In this document: positions 37,254-45,828 of the stretch, in pieces
Numbering within the stretch: the first letter of the stretch is position 1
Layout: each line of letters opens with the position of its first letter
Assembly (NCBI RefSeq): GCF_014837155.1
Contig: NZ_JACYHA010000005.1
Coordinates: forward strand, 248,001-312,000
Source: Litchfieldia stipae
GTDB taxonomy: Bacteria > Bacillota > Bacilli > Bacillales > Bacillaceae_L
Length of the DNA: 64,000 nucleotides
Direction: 5' to 3'
Made by a program: the position numbers and the translations under genes
The notes under the pieces: generated by a model
The model's input: the letters and a program-made list of their open reading frames with translations, nothing else
Databases searched by the model: none
What the model was told of the DNA's origin: nothing

Positions 37254-38232
37254 AATGAGCAATAAATTGAAAGTCTGTTAATTCCTCGTATGAATATGTT
37301 TTTGTAATTTGCTCTTTGTCTTTTGTCCATTCGATAATATTTTCATATTGCCCTTGATTAATGGTGCGAGCATGTGAATACTCGTCTGTCATATTTGATA
37401 GATACGCACTCATCGCCTCAGGAAATTGATAAGCTGCTAAAATGTCTGCATATTCACTAACATCTGTTGTATTCATATAATCAACAGCTTTATTGTATCC
37501 TTCATAGAATCCAGCAATATCGCCTGGCTGTGCTTGTATGATCTCATCCATAAATGAAATTGTTCCACCTTTTAATCCCGCAAGTTTCGAACTGCCTAAC
37601 AAATGCGCTCCTTGCTGGACAAGCATGCTTGCCTGTGGTTCTGTAAATACAACACCATCAATTTGATTAGACATTAATGCCTCTGCTCTGCCCGCGAAAG
37701 AAGGAATCTCAACAATTTCATAGGTGAACTGATCTTCTGTGGCAAACTCATCCATAATGTATTCAAGAATGAAGTTTGGTACAAGTGATACCTTTTTATC
37801 GGCTAATCCAGCCATTTCAGTTATCCCAGACTGAGGGGCTGATAGAATCTTGAAATCCTCACTAATATCTGACGTAATTTTCATTTGAACCCCATGCTCA
37901 TAGAATGTTGCGACACTCATCACATCCCCAATCATTCCATCTAATTCCTTCGCTTGAACAGCAACATTGCGATCATTAGGTGACGTAAATGTCTTGATAG
38001 ACACATTCACTCCGACTTCTTCAAAAAAACCTTTTTCTTTTGCTAAAATGATGGGAATGGCTGATTCAGCAGGTAAGATTCCGATGTTCAATTCTTTCCC
38101 AGTTGGGGCTTGCACGTTGCTTTCTGATTTCAGTTGTTCATTTGATTCCGCTACTTTCTCTGTTGTTGCCCCACAAGCAGCTAGAATGAACAACCCTGTT
38201 CCCATGACTAATACTAAAATGATTTTTTTCAT
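37252..38232 (-). CDS. Substrate-binding lipoprotein (NMT1/SsuA type)
   Basis: A 326-residue binding protein with a lipoprotein signal ending LAAC (Cys20). The mature part begins after a short linker and has the NMT1/SsuA pattern: LNIGILPAESAIPIILAKEKGFFEEVG and IDGVVFTEPQ. It should feed the ABC ATPase and permease encoded convergently next to it. It lies 12 bases after a polysaccharide deacetylase gene on the same strand. Having the binding protein on the opposite strand from the other two subunits is a slightly unusual arrangement. Confidence 0.88.
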   Translation of the reverse strand: MKKIILVLVMGTGLFILAACGATTEKVAESNEQLKSESNVQAPTGKELNIGILPAESAIPIILAKEKGFFEEVGVNVSIKTFTSPNDRNVAVQAKELDGMIGDVMSVATFYEHGVQMKITSDISEDFKILSAPQSGITEMAGLADKKVSLVPNFILEYIMDEFATEDQFTYEIVEIPSFAGRAEALMSNQIDGVVFTEPQASMLVQQGAHLLGSSKLAGLKGGTISFMDEIIQAQPGDIAGFYEGYNKAVDYMNTTDVSEYADILAAYQFPEAMSAYLSNMTDEYSHARTINQGQYENIIEWTKDKEQITKTYSYEELTDFQFIAH

Positions 38233-38244
38233 TATATTTACTCC

Positions 38245-38988
38245 TTACTTTATGATTCTCTTAAAGCCTTCAAGATTGAGAAAATATGTAACTGTATTTC
38301 TTTTTAACAGCAGCGGGTCAGTAAAGGATGAATTGTGACCTTTTTCACAAGTGAACGCCAGCTGAAACCCTTTCTTTCTTAAAAGTGTTACATTTCTTTC
38401 TTCAAACAAACCAAAGGGATAGGCAAATACATCCTTCACCGAAACCACTTGATTGCAAATATCTAGATCGTGACTAAACGCTTCATCACTCGCTTCCATC
38501 ATTAGACTTGTCGCCTCGTTTGTTCGTTGATGAAAAGAATCTGTATGATTTGCATATTCAAACACATCATCCATCTCAACTAAATCCTGTTTTGTTAAGC
38601 AAATAGACATGTCTGGATTAAATTCCTGGTCCTTCTCATGAAGCCAGCCTGATACAACAAATGCCACAGCATGCATATCATATTTTTTCAAGATGGGATA
38701 CGCGTATTTTTTCATCGATTGAAAGCAATCATCGAATGTGAGCAAGACCGATTTCTCTGGAATGCTTTCCCCCTGATAGTAATATGCCTTCACTTCATCC
38801 AAGCTCAAGGTATGATACTGATGATTATGTAAATAAGCCATTTGTTCCTCAAACTGCTCAACAGTTGTAAACAGTGGTGATGGTAAAATATCATCATAAT
38901 CCTGCTTCACATCAATATGTGATGGATGATTCGGGTTAAACTCCCCTGGTTCTCGTAACTCATGATACATCAGTGCTGAAAATGACAT
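38245..38988 (-). CDS. Polysaccharide deacetylase family protein (YxkH-like)
   Basis: A 247-residue CE4/NodB-fold protein. The catalytic Asp-Asp is in LTFDDCF and the metal His pair in ANHTDSFHQ; the AYPFG segment further on is another family block. There is no signal peptide or membrane anchor, so it may act inside the cell, like some YxkH-type proteins. The N-terminal SALMYHELREPGEFNPNHPSHIDV is typical of that branch. It is upstream of, and probably co-transcribed with, the binding-protein gene, but a shared pathway is not obvious. Confidence 0.82.
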   Translation of the reverse strand: MSFSALMYHELREPGEFNPNHPSHIDVKQDYDDILPSPLFTTVEQFEEQMAYLHNHQYHTLSLDEVKAYYYQGESIPEKSVLLTFDDCFQSMKKYAYPILKKYDMHAVAFVVSGWLHEKDQEFNPDMSICLTKQDLVEMDDVFEYANHTDSFHQRTNEATSLMMEASDEAFSHDLDICNQVVSVKDVFAYPFGLFEERNVTLLRKKGFQLAFTCEKGHNSSFTDPLLLKRNTVTYFLNLEGFKRIIK

Positions 38989-39176
38989 ATTGAAGCCTCC
39001 TTTTGAATTCTATTTCATGGTGACATTTATAACTATAACTTATTAGAGCAGGAATATTTGTGAACATTTTCACACATTTTACTATACAAATTTGTTATGA
39101 AAACTAAGTTTTTGAAGATTGTCTATTTTTTTAGTAATAGTTATGATTAAGAAAAAATGAAGAAGGAGTGATAACC

Positions 39177-40094
39177 GTGATTATACAACAGCGAAACATA
39201 CCATTAGAATTAAAGCTTTTAAGATTTATAAAAGCAAGAATGGATTTTGATTCAAAAGCAGAAAGTAATTATCAAATTCTTGAGAAAGGCTATCGAGGTG
39301 AGCGGGAGTTTGACAATTTAATGGTGGATTTTTCTGAAAACCTTCTCGTATTGAATGATTTGCTCTTAGAATATAACGGTACACTTTTTCAAATTGATTC
39401 ATTGATGATCTCTTCAAATTCGATTTATCTTTTTGAAGTTAAGAATTTTGAAGGCGATTATTTGATCGAAAACGATACATGGTATTCCCCTTCAAAAAGT
39501 GAAATAAAAAATCCTCTACTACAACTACAAAGAACTGAATCTTTGATTCGACGTTTACTTAAAGAGCTTCGCTGTCATATTCCAATTGAAACCTACCTCT
39601 TCTTTGTCAATCCTGAATTCCAACTCTATCAAACTCCACAAAATGCACCAATTGTCTTTCCCTCCCAACATAAGCGGTTTATCAAGAAAAACACTTCCAA
39701 ACAAGTAACCTTAAAAGATTCACATTCAAAATTAGCTCAACAGCTCTTATCATTGAACATCATCGAATCACCATACTCTAGGTTACCTGAATTCGACTTT
39801 GACACTCTCGATAAAGGTATTAGCTGTACATCTTGCCAAAGCTTAGACACTTTTTTAGTAAAAACAAAGTTAATATGTAAACATTGTGGTTGTAAGGAGG
39901 ACTACTCATCCGCTGTTTTAAGGAGTGTAGATGAATTTAAATTGCTCTTTCCAAATCTCAAACTAACGACTAACCAAATTCATGAATGGTGTAACACTAG
40001 TAAAGCTAAAAAAACAATTCGAAAAATATTAGCTAACAACTTTAAAAAACGTGGTCGTAGTGTATCCTCTTATTATGAAGATTTAGATTCATGA
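39177..40094 (+). CDS. NERD domain protein with C-terminal zinc ribbon
   Basis: The start is GTG 39177, eight bases after AAGGAG; an earlier GTG overlaps that RBS. The 305-residue product has a NERD (nuclease-related) domain at about residues 35-150, seen in GYRGEREFDNL, LLLEYNGTLFQIDSLMI and the VKNFEGDY motif. A zinc ribbon follows, CTSCQ to CKHCGC, then a short helical tail. NERD proteins are predicted DNA-processing enzymes of unknown role. It stands alone, immediately before the large tandem array. Confidence 0.85.
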   Translation: MIIQQRNIPLELKLLRFIKARMDFDSKAESNYQILEKGYRGEREFDNLMVDFSENLLVLNDLLLEYNGTLFQIDSLMISSNSIYLFEVKNFEGDYLIENDTWYSPSKSEIKNPLLQLQRTESLIRRLLKELRCHIPIETYLFFVNPEFQLYQTPQNAPIVFPSQHKRFIKKNTSKQVTLKDSHSKLAQQLLSLNIIESPYSRLPEFDFDTLDKGISCTSCQSLDTFLVKTKLICKHCGCKEDYSSAVLRSVDEFKLLFPNLKLTTNQIHEWCNTSKAKKTIRKILANNFKKRGRSVSSYYEDLDS

Positions 40095-40144
40095 ATGACA
40101 AGATTGTGTATTCAGTAAGTACCTCATTTTGCTATATCGGGTAG

Positions 40145-41250
40145 TTGGAGCACTAGTTTGAGGTTCTAGGTACTTCATCTATGGTTGATGCTCTTGATTG
40201 GAGCACTACTCACCTCTTCTAGTTACCTCAACCATTATGCTTGCTCTTGATTGGGGCACTACTCAGACCCTCTAGTTACCTCAACCATGATGCTTGCTCT
40301 TGGTTGGGGCACTATACTCAGGCCCTGTAGTTACCTCAACCATGATGCTTGCTTTTGATTAGGGCACTACTCAGCTCACCTAGTTACCTCAACCATGATG
40401 CTTGCTCTTGATTGGGGCACTACTCAGGCCCCCTAGTTACCTCAACCATGATGCTTACTCTTGATCAGGGCACTACTCTGACCCTCTAGTTACCTCAACC
40501 ATGATGCTTACTCTTGATCAGGGCACTACTCTGACCCTCTAGTTACCTCAACCATGATGCTTGCTCTTGATCAGGGCACTACTCTGACCCTCTAGTTACC
40601 TCAACCATGATGCTTGCTCTTGATCAGGGCACTACTCTGACCCTCTAGTTACCTCAACCATGATGCTTGCTTTTGATTAGGGCACTACTCAGCTCACCTA
40701 GTTACCTCAACCATGATGCTTGCTTTTGATCAGGGCACTACTCTGACCCTCTAGTTACCTCAACCATGATGCTTGCTTTTGATTAGGGCACTACTCTGAC
40801 CCTCTAGTTACCTCAACCATGATGCTTGCTCTTGATCAGGGTACTACTCTGACCCTCTAGTTACCTCAACCATGATGCTTGCTCTTGATTGGGGCACTAC
40901 TCAGCTCACCTAGTTACCTCAACCATGATGCTTGCTCTTGATTGGGGCACTACTCAGGCCCTCTAGTTACCTCAACCATGATGCTTGCTCTTGATCAGGG
41001 CACTACTCTGACCCTCTAGTTACCTCAACCATGATGCTTGCTTTTGATCAGGGCACTACTCTGACCCTCTAGTCACCTCAACCATGATGCTTGCTTTTGA
41101 TTAGGGCACTACTCAGCTCACCTAGTTACCTCAACCATGATGCTTACTCTTGATCAGGGCACTACTCTGACCCTCTAGTTACCTCAACCATGATGCTTAC
41201 TCTTGATCAGGGCACTACTTCGCTCTCCTAGTTACCCCATCTTTGCTGAA
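40145..41250. repeat. Minisatellite array, about 20 copies of a 53-bp unit
   Basis: Units beginning with TAGTTACC start every 53 bases, at 40220, 40273, 40328 (one 55-base unit), then regularly to 41229; a degenerate unit starts at 40167 and fragments border both ends. The core has CTCAACCATGATGCTTGC and TTGAT(C/T)AGGGCACTACT. The last 8-10 bases vary among a few types (ctgaccct, cagctcac, caggccct) and recur in blocks, showing multi-unit duplication. There are no unique spacers. No open frame or promoter stands out. The whole gene-free interval from 40095 to 41408 otherwise contains only one terminator. Confidence 0.97.
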
Positions 41251-41298
41251 CCACAATAATCAGATCACTCCCCCGCTATTCTAGATGCCTCATATACA

Positions 41299-41330
41299 TA
41301 AAAAGACAAGTGAAAGAATTTTTCACTTGC
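41299..41330 (-). terminator. Rho-independent terminator on the minus strand
   Basis: caagtgaaa and tttcacttg form a 9-bp stem with a five-base loop; read on the minus strand it is followed by tcttttta. It ends transcription of the small gene 41409-41555. Confidence 0.75.
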
Positions 41331-41408
41331 CAATGATACTTTGACGTAATATGGATGAGTTTGAGTTTATTTTCTCTTTCGAAACCTGCAATATTAAATC
41401 TCTCAAGG

Positions 41409-41555
41409 TTAACTCACTCTAGTAATCAATTCCACTTCAGAACGATGAATCAGTTCAACATGTTGTCTTCTTTTAATTTCAAGGAAACCACTTTCGTAAA
41501 TATAAACCACATTATATGCTTGGCCTTTAAACAATATTAGGTCTCCTTTTTTCAT
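41409..41555 (-). CDS. Conserved-looking 48-residue protein of unknown function
   Basis: The start is ATG 41555 with GAGGGAG just upstream; the frame stays open to 41723 but the extra 56 residues have no RBS and would overlap the divergent GGDEF gene. The product (KKGDLILFKGQAYNVVYIYESGF...) is a single small beta-barrel-like domain, comparable to short KOW/SH3-like Bacillus proteins. It has its own terminator. I do not recognise a named family. Confidence 0.6.
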   Translation of the reverse strand: MKKGDLILFKGQAYNVVYIYESGFLEIKRRQHVELIHRSEVELITRVS

Positions 41556-41717
41556 CGAGTCTCCCTCACTACTTACAATATTTATGATTCTAACTAATAG
41601 ATACGTTCGAGGATTGGATTTTTTGTCCATAATAATAGTAAACTTATCCAATTTTCCATATTCCATTTTCACTTTATCTGGTACAATAGTACTATTATTT
41701 ATGAAGGAGTTCTCACT

Positions 41718-42806
41718 TTGCACGAAATTATAGATATTTTTTTAGCTAATATGACGTTGATTATTGCTTTTATGTATATCACGCTTAAATTGAAGGAAAT
41801 CTTTATTGTAAATATAAAAAAGTTCTCCAAGAAGCTTTGGATGGTGCCTGTAGTCATTAGTTTTTTAAGTATTTGGGTGATGCATCATCCACTTATTCAC
41901 GAAGGCATGCGGATTGATTTACGAGATGTACCTTTGTTTTTCATCGCCTATTTAATGGGATGGAAATATGGATGGATTGCGATTATTTTGCCACTTTTGT
42001 ATCGATATAATCTTGGGGGACCAACGGTAATCGATGGAATCATTCAATCCATTATTTTACCTTTTGTTATAGGTGCAGTATTTCATCGACCTAAAAACTT
42101 TACCCCGCCTAATACGTTACTTAACTTGAAGCATATGTTTATAGGGTTTACTGTATATCAATTGGTTAAATCTATTCTTATGTATTTTACAACACCGGCA
42201 ACATCACTCACGATTTTAATCATGATTGTTTTTGAAATGATCGCTCTATTAACAATCACATTGATTAATAATGATACAAATCGGAATGTCCTACTAAGAC
42301 GAGAATTAGAAATATTATCAAGACATGATAATATGACAAGCTTGTATAATCTTCGTTATTTCAAAAGCAAAATTGATGATTTAATGAAAGCAAATAAACC
42401 TTCTGTGATTGCGATGTTTGATGTCGATTATTTTAAAAATTATAACGATACACATGGACATCCTGCTGGCGATGTTGTTCTGATGACGTTTGGGCAGCTT
42501 CTAAAAGATAGCATGCGCAAACGTGATTTGTTTGCAAGATATGGTGGTGAAGAGTTCATTATTTGCTTTGGGAATGTAGACACCCCCCATGAAGCCAGTG
42601 AATTGGCGGACAAGTTCAGAAACTTGGTTGAAACTTACCCTTTTTTTGGCGAAGAGCAGCAGCCAAATGGAAAAATCACTATTTCAATCGGGCTAAGCAG
42701 TGTATCAAATGGGAAAAGTCTTGATGAATTAATTCAAGAAGCAGATCAAGCACTTTATCAATCAAAAAATGCGGGGAGAAATAGGGTTAGTACCTATCAA
42801 TCTTAA
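41718..42806 (+). CDS. Membrane diguanylate cyclase (5TM-LytS-like sensor plus GGDEF)
   Basis: The start is TTG 41718 with AAGGAG eight bases upstream. Residues 1-185 have about six transmembrane segments resembling the 5TM receptor module of LytS-type sensors. The GGDEF domain follows: DVDYFKNYND, GGEEF at residues 276-280 and the product-inhibition site RKRD at 267-270. All catalytic residues are intact, so it should make c-di-GMP from GTP. It is relevant to the c-di-GMP riboswitch in front of the flp genes 19 kb away. No EAL domain is attached. Confidence 0.93.
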   Translation: MHEIIDIFLANMTLIIAFMYITLKLKEIFIVNIKKFSKKLWMVPVVISFLSIWVMHHPLIHEGMRIDLRDVPLFFIAYLMGWKYGWIAIILPLLYRYNLGGPTVIDGIIQSIILPFVIGAVFHRPKNFTPPNTLLNLKHMFIGFTVYQLVKSILMYFTTPATSLTILIMIVFEMIALLTITLINNDTNRNVLLRRELEILSRHDNMTSLYNLRYFKSKIDDLMKANKPSVIAMFDVDYFKNYNDTHGHPAGDVVLMTFGQLLKDSMRKRDLFARYGGEEFIICFGNVDTPHEASELADKFRNLVETYPFFGEEQQPNGKITISIGLSSVSNGKSLDELIQEADQALYQSKNAGRNRVSTYQS

Positions 42807-42870
42807 GAATAAAAACCATCTCAAAAAGCCATATTGGATATATAATCCCTTAAGATGGTAGGTGTTTGTG

Positions 42871-43011
42871 ATGGAGAAAGACAAGCATTTGAAGGATCAG
42901 GTCATTTATATTACGAATTCGGCATATGACGAGCTTGAGTCTTTACCTAGATCGTCGAACTCTAAAGAAGAGATGCATCAAATGGAAGAGACACCAGAAA
43001 TAGTAGAGTGA
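42871..43011 (+). CDS. Small acidic protein, 46 residues
   Basis: ATG 42871 is preceded by GGTAGGTG and the frame ends in TGA 43009-43011, with a terminator directly after. The product is hydrophilic and Glu-rich (VIYITNSAYDELESLPRSS...) without known motif. The RBS and terminator make it likely a real gene; it could be co-transcribed with the diguanylate cyclase 64 bases upstream. Confidence 0.5.
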   Translation: MEKDKHLKDQVIYITNSAYDELESLPRSSNSKEEMHQMEETPEIVE

Positions 43012-43018
43012 AACAGCA

Positions 43019-43056
43019 GAAAACAGACCAGAGTTCCTCGGTCTGTTTCTTTTTAT
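43019..43056 (+). terminator. Rho-independent terminator (probably bidirectional)
   Basis: aaacagacc and ggtctgttt flank a ten-base loop and are followed by ctttttatt. It lies between convergent genes. Confidence 0.85.
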
Positions 43057-43553
43057 TAGTAAGACAATGCACGCTTCTGTTGCCCGTTCCATATGTCTTC
43101 GAAATCAGTACTACTGATTTGAACATCTCTTTCTCCTGTCCACGGGTCGTTAAAGTAGAAATGTTCTTGATCAAAGCCAGTCAGTGTTAAGGCATGAACT
43201 GTGAAACCATGCATTGATGAGACGAGGACAACAACTGGTTTATTATTAGCAAGATGCTCTCTAAGAGTATCGGTCGTTGTGCCTGTTAAATCAATTGCGC
43301 GGCCTAGGTACTTCTTTACTAAATCAACTAAAGCTTGTGGATAAATCGTCCAGCCTTCACTTGTAAAAGGATCTCCGACATACCCTTCATTCGGATTTTC
43401 ATCATGCTTTGGCATTTCTTTTGCTAAAGCTACTTTGTCTACCATCGCCCCTTCAAAATGCAGCATCATGGTCACAGCAGTAATTTCGCAGCCGGTTGGT
43501 AGTTCGGGCAATTGGTTGATCAGTGGGACATGTAGTCGGACTTCATTTTTCAT
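43056..43553 (-). CDS. C39-like cysteine peptidase domain protein without signal peptide
   Basis: A 165-residue protein consisting of one Peptidase_C39_2 domain. The catalytic Cys is in LPTGCEITAVTMML, the His in GFTVHALTLTGF and the Asp in FNDPWTG. B. subtilis YvpB is similar but secreted; this one lacks a signal peptide. Its RBS (GGAGGT) lies within the end of the upstream dehydrogenase gene, only two bases separate them, and it is the last gene of the glycerate operon. It could process or bind a peptide in the cytoplasm; the link to glycerate metabolism is unclear. Confidence 0.8.
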   Translation of the reverse strand: MKNEVRLHVPLINQLPELPTGCEITAVTMMLHFEGAMVDKVALAKEMPKHDENPNEGYVGDPFTSEGWTIYPQALVDLVKKYLGRAIDLTGTTTDTLREHLANNKPVVVLVSSMHGFTVHALTLTGFDQEHFYFNDPWTGERDVQISSTDFEDIWNGQQKRALSY

Positions 43554-43555
43554 TC

Positions 43556-44542
43556 CTATTCACCTCCGAGAAATAGTTCCGCATTAACGATATACTTTGG
43601 CTTTTCTCCATCTAGAGCGCTCATTAAATTACTCATCGCAACCTCTGCCATTTTTAATCTGGTATTGATACTTGCGCTTCCGATATGAGGAAGTGTGACG
43701 ACATTCGGTAAGGTTAAGAGGGGGTGATCAAGTGGAACAGGTTCTTGCTCAAACACATCCAACCCTGCTGCCCAAATCTCACCTTCTATTAGTGAATCAT
43801 AGAGATCTGTCTCATTTACGATTCCACCTCTCGCCGTATTAATTAAAATGGATGTTGGTTTCATAAGGTGAAAATGTTCTTTTCTAATCATATTTTTCGT
43901 TTCATTTGTGTAGGGTGCTAGAATACAGACAAAATCAGACTCTTTTAATAGATTTTCTAATGAGGCGTACTGTAGTCCAATTTGTTCTTCAATCTCTGGT
44001 TTTCGGTTACGGTTATGATAGAGGACATTCATTTCAAAGCCTTTTGCTCTTTTGGCAAGTGCCTCACCAATTCGACCCAAGCCAATTATCCCTAGTGTTG
44101 CATGATGGATATCCTGTCCTGTTAGTAGCATCGGTGACCAAGTACTCCAGTTGCCTTCTCTTAGATAATCTGAGGCTTCTGGGATTCTTCGTGCTGTGGC
44201 CATCAATAATGCGAAGGTTAAATCTGCAGTGGTTTCTGTTAAAACACCAGGTGTATTTGTAACAATGATTCCTTTTTCGGTAGATGCTTTTACATCAATA
44301 TTGTTGAAGCCGACTGCAAGATTGCTAATGACTTTGAGTTTATGAGCTTTTTGTAAAAGCTCGGAATCAATGGAATCTGTCAGTAAACAGAATAGACCAT
44401 CTACTTCAGATATTTTTTCTTCTAAAATATCTCTTGGAACAGGAATTTCTTCATGATCCCAAATGGCTACGTTATATTTTTCCTGAAGCTGATTTAACAC
44501 ATGATCAGGTATTTTTCGAGTGATGAATATGCTTTGCTTCAA
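43556..44542 (-). CDS. 2-hydroxyacid dehydrogenase (glyoxylate/hydroxypyruvate reductase type)
   Basis: A 328-residue NAD(P)-dependent enzyme. It has the Rossmann motif GIIGLGRIGEALAKR, Arg in TARGGI, Glu in FEQEPVP and His in LPHIGSAS. LAVGFNNIDV and the overall layout fit the GyaR/hydroxypyruvate reductase branch that forms D-glycerate. It starts with TTG, eight bases after GGAGGG, 21 bases after the glycerate kinase gene. Together they would turn hydroxypyruvate or glyoxylate-derived carbon into 2- or 3-phosphoglycerate. Confidence 0.88.
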   Translation of the reverse strand: MKQSIFITRKIPDHVLNQLQEKYNVAIWDHEEIPVPRDILEEKISEVDGLFCLLTDSIDSELLQKAHKLKVISNLAVGFNNIDVKASTEKGIIVTNTPGVLTETTADLTFALLMATARRIPEASDYLREGNWSTWSPMLLTGQDIHHATLGIIGLGRIGEALAKRAKGFEMNVLYHNRNRKPEIEEQIGLQYASLENLLKESDFVCILAPYTNETKNMIRKEHFHLMKPTSILINTARGGIVNETDLYDSLIEGEIWAAGLDVFEQEPVPLDHPLLTLPNVVTLPHIGSASINTRLKMAEVAMSNLMSALDGEKPKYIVNAELFLGGE

Positions 44543-44563
44543 AAAGGATACCCTCCATTCTTT

Positions 44564-45694
44564 CTATGAAAATTTCACTAGTCTCATGATTTGCTCGGTG
44601 CATTCTGTCGTCCACCTTGATGCGTTTTCTAACGAGGCTTCAAGAGTTGTCGGACCAGGAACAATTGAAAAACCAGCAATAAGGCCAAGCTCATCCATTT
44701 GTTTACTATCTAAATTTCGTTGCCCGCAGATGGCAACTACAGGGATTTGTTGAGGTTTTGCGACTTGAGTTACACCGGCGATCACCTTGCCTGATAATGT
44801 TTGAGCATCTAGCTTTCCTTCACCAGTTATGATCAAATTCGCGTTACTTATTTTTTCTTCAAATTGAATGGCGTTCATGACAACTTCAATTCCTGGCTTG
44901 ATTGTTGCTCCTAAAAATGCGACTAATGATGCGCCAATTCCTCCGGCTGCTCCACCGCCTGTGATGTCTATTAAATTGATTCCTTTCGTGCTATGAACAA
45001 TTTGACTGTAATGAGTAAGCGACTTGTCTAGTGTTTTGACATCCTCTGGTGTTGCCCCTTTTTGAGGACCGAAGACCGCTGATGCTCCATTTGGACCACA
45101 TAATGGGTTGGTGACATCACTTGCAATTAAGAAAGAGCAATCTTTTAATCTCGGATCTAACAAGATGTCATCAACATGATCCAATTCGATTAAAGCTCCC
45201 CCACCTTCCATTAAATCTTCACCATTTTCATTGAAAAATCTCATCCCTAGTGCTTTTAATAAGCCGGTACCTGCATCATTGGTTGCACTTCCCCCAAGTC
45301 CAATCAGAAATTTACGATATCCCATGTCTAGTGCTTCTTTTACTAGTTGGCCCGTTCCGAAGCTTGAAGCTAGTAGGGGATTTCTTTCTTTTAGCGGAAC
45401 AAGTGGAAGCCCTGATGCTTGAGCGATTTCAATGACCACAGTTTCTTCATCACCTAGCACACCGAATCCAGCCTTCACCGGTCTACCTAGTGGATCCTTT
45501 ACTACTTTATGTATAACTGAACCACCTGAAGCGAGAACAAGATTCTCCATCGTTCCTTCCCCGCCATCGGCTAATGGTAATTCTATGACACTAGCACTCG
45601 GATATATGCGAAGAATCCCTTTTTTGACCGCCGCACACAATTCAGGAGCTGAGATCGAACCTTTAAATGAATCCGGAGCAACCACCACCTTCAT
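44564..45694 (-). CDS. Glycerate kinase
   Basis: A 376-residue glycerate kinase of the GarK/GlxK family (PF02595). Recognisable blocks are VVAPDSFKGS at the N terminus, LPLADGGEGT, the GLGGSATNDAG motif and TGEGKLDAQT near the C terminus. The start is ATG 45694 with GGAAGGTGG upstream; the frame is open seven residues further without RBS. It phosphorylates D-glycerate with ATP and is the first gene of a three-gene operon. Bacterial class-II enzymes usually give 2-phosphoglycerate. Confidence 0.92.
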   Translation of the reverse strand: MKVVVAPDSFKGSISAPELCAAVKKGILRIYPSASVIELPLADGGEGTMENLVLASGGSVIHKVVKDPLGRPVKAGFGVLGDEETVVIEIAQASGLPLVPLKERNPLLASSFGTGQLVKEALDMGYRKFLIGLGGSATNDAGTGLLKALGMRFFNENGEDLMEGGGALIELDHVDDILLDPRLKDCSFLIASDVTNPLCGPNGASAVFGPQKGATPEDVKTLDKSLTHYSQIVHSTKGINLIDITGGGAAGGIGASLVAFLGATIKPGIEVVMNAIQFEEKISNANLIITGEGKLDAQTLSGKVIAGVTQVAKPQQIPVVAICGQRNLDSKQMDELGLIAGFSIVPGPTTLEASLENASRWTTECTEQIMRLVKFS

Positions 45695-45772
45695 CCCTTC
45701 CACCTTCCAATGCAACAGATTTCCTATATTACATATCTATTCAACAAAGAAGTTAAGATTTCCTTCAGGCAG

Positions 45773-45828
45773 GATGGGGCCGGTTCTTTTTCTTCTCAAG
45801 AAAGCAAACTGAGAACCGTCCCCATCCT
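45773..45828. repeat. REP-like palindrome, copy 1
   Basis: Sixteen-base arms (ggatggggccggttct / agaaccgtccccatcc, one mismatch) enclose a loop. It begins one or two bases after the stop codon of the minus-strand MBL-fold gene. Confidence 0.85.

Noticed and set aside
40145-41250. CRISPR array
   Set aside because: The 53-bp units are contiguous with no unique spacers, and no cas genes are present in the window.
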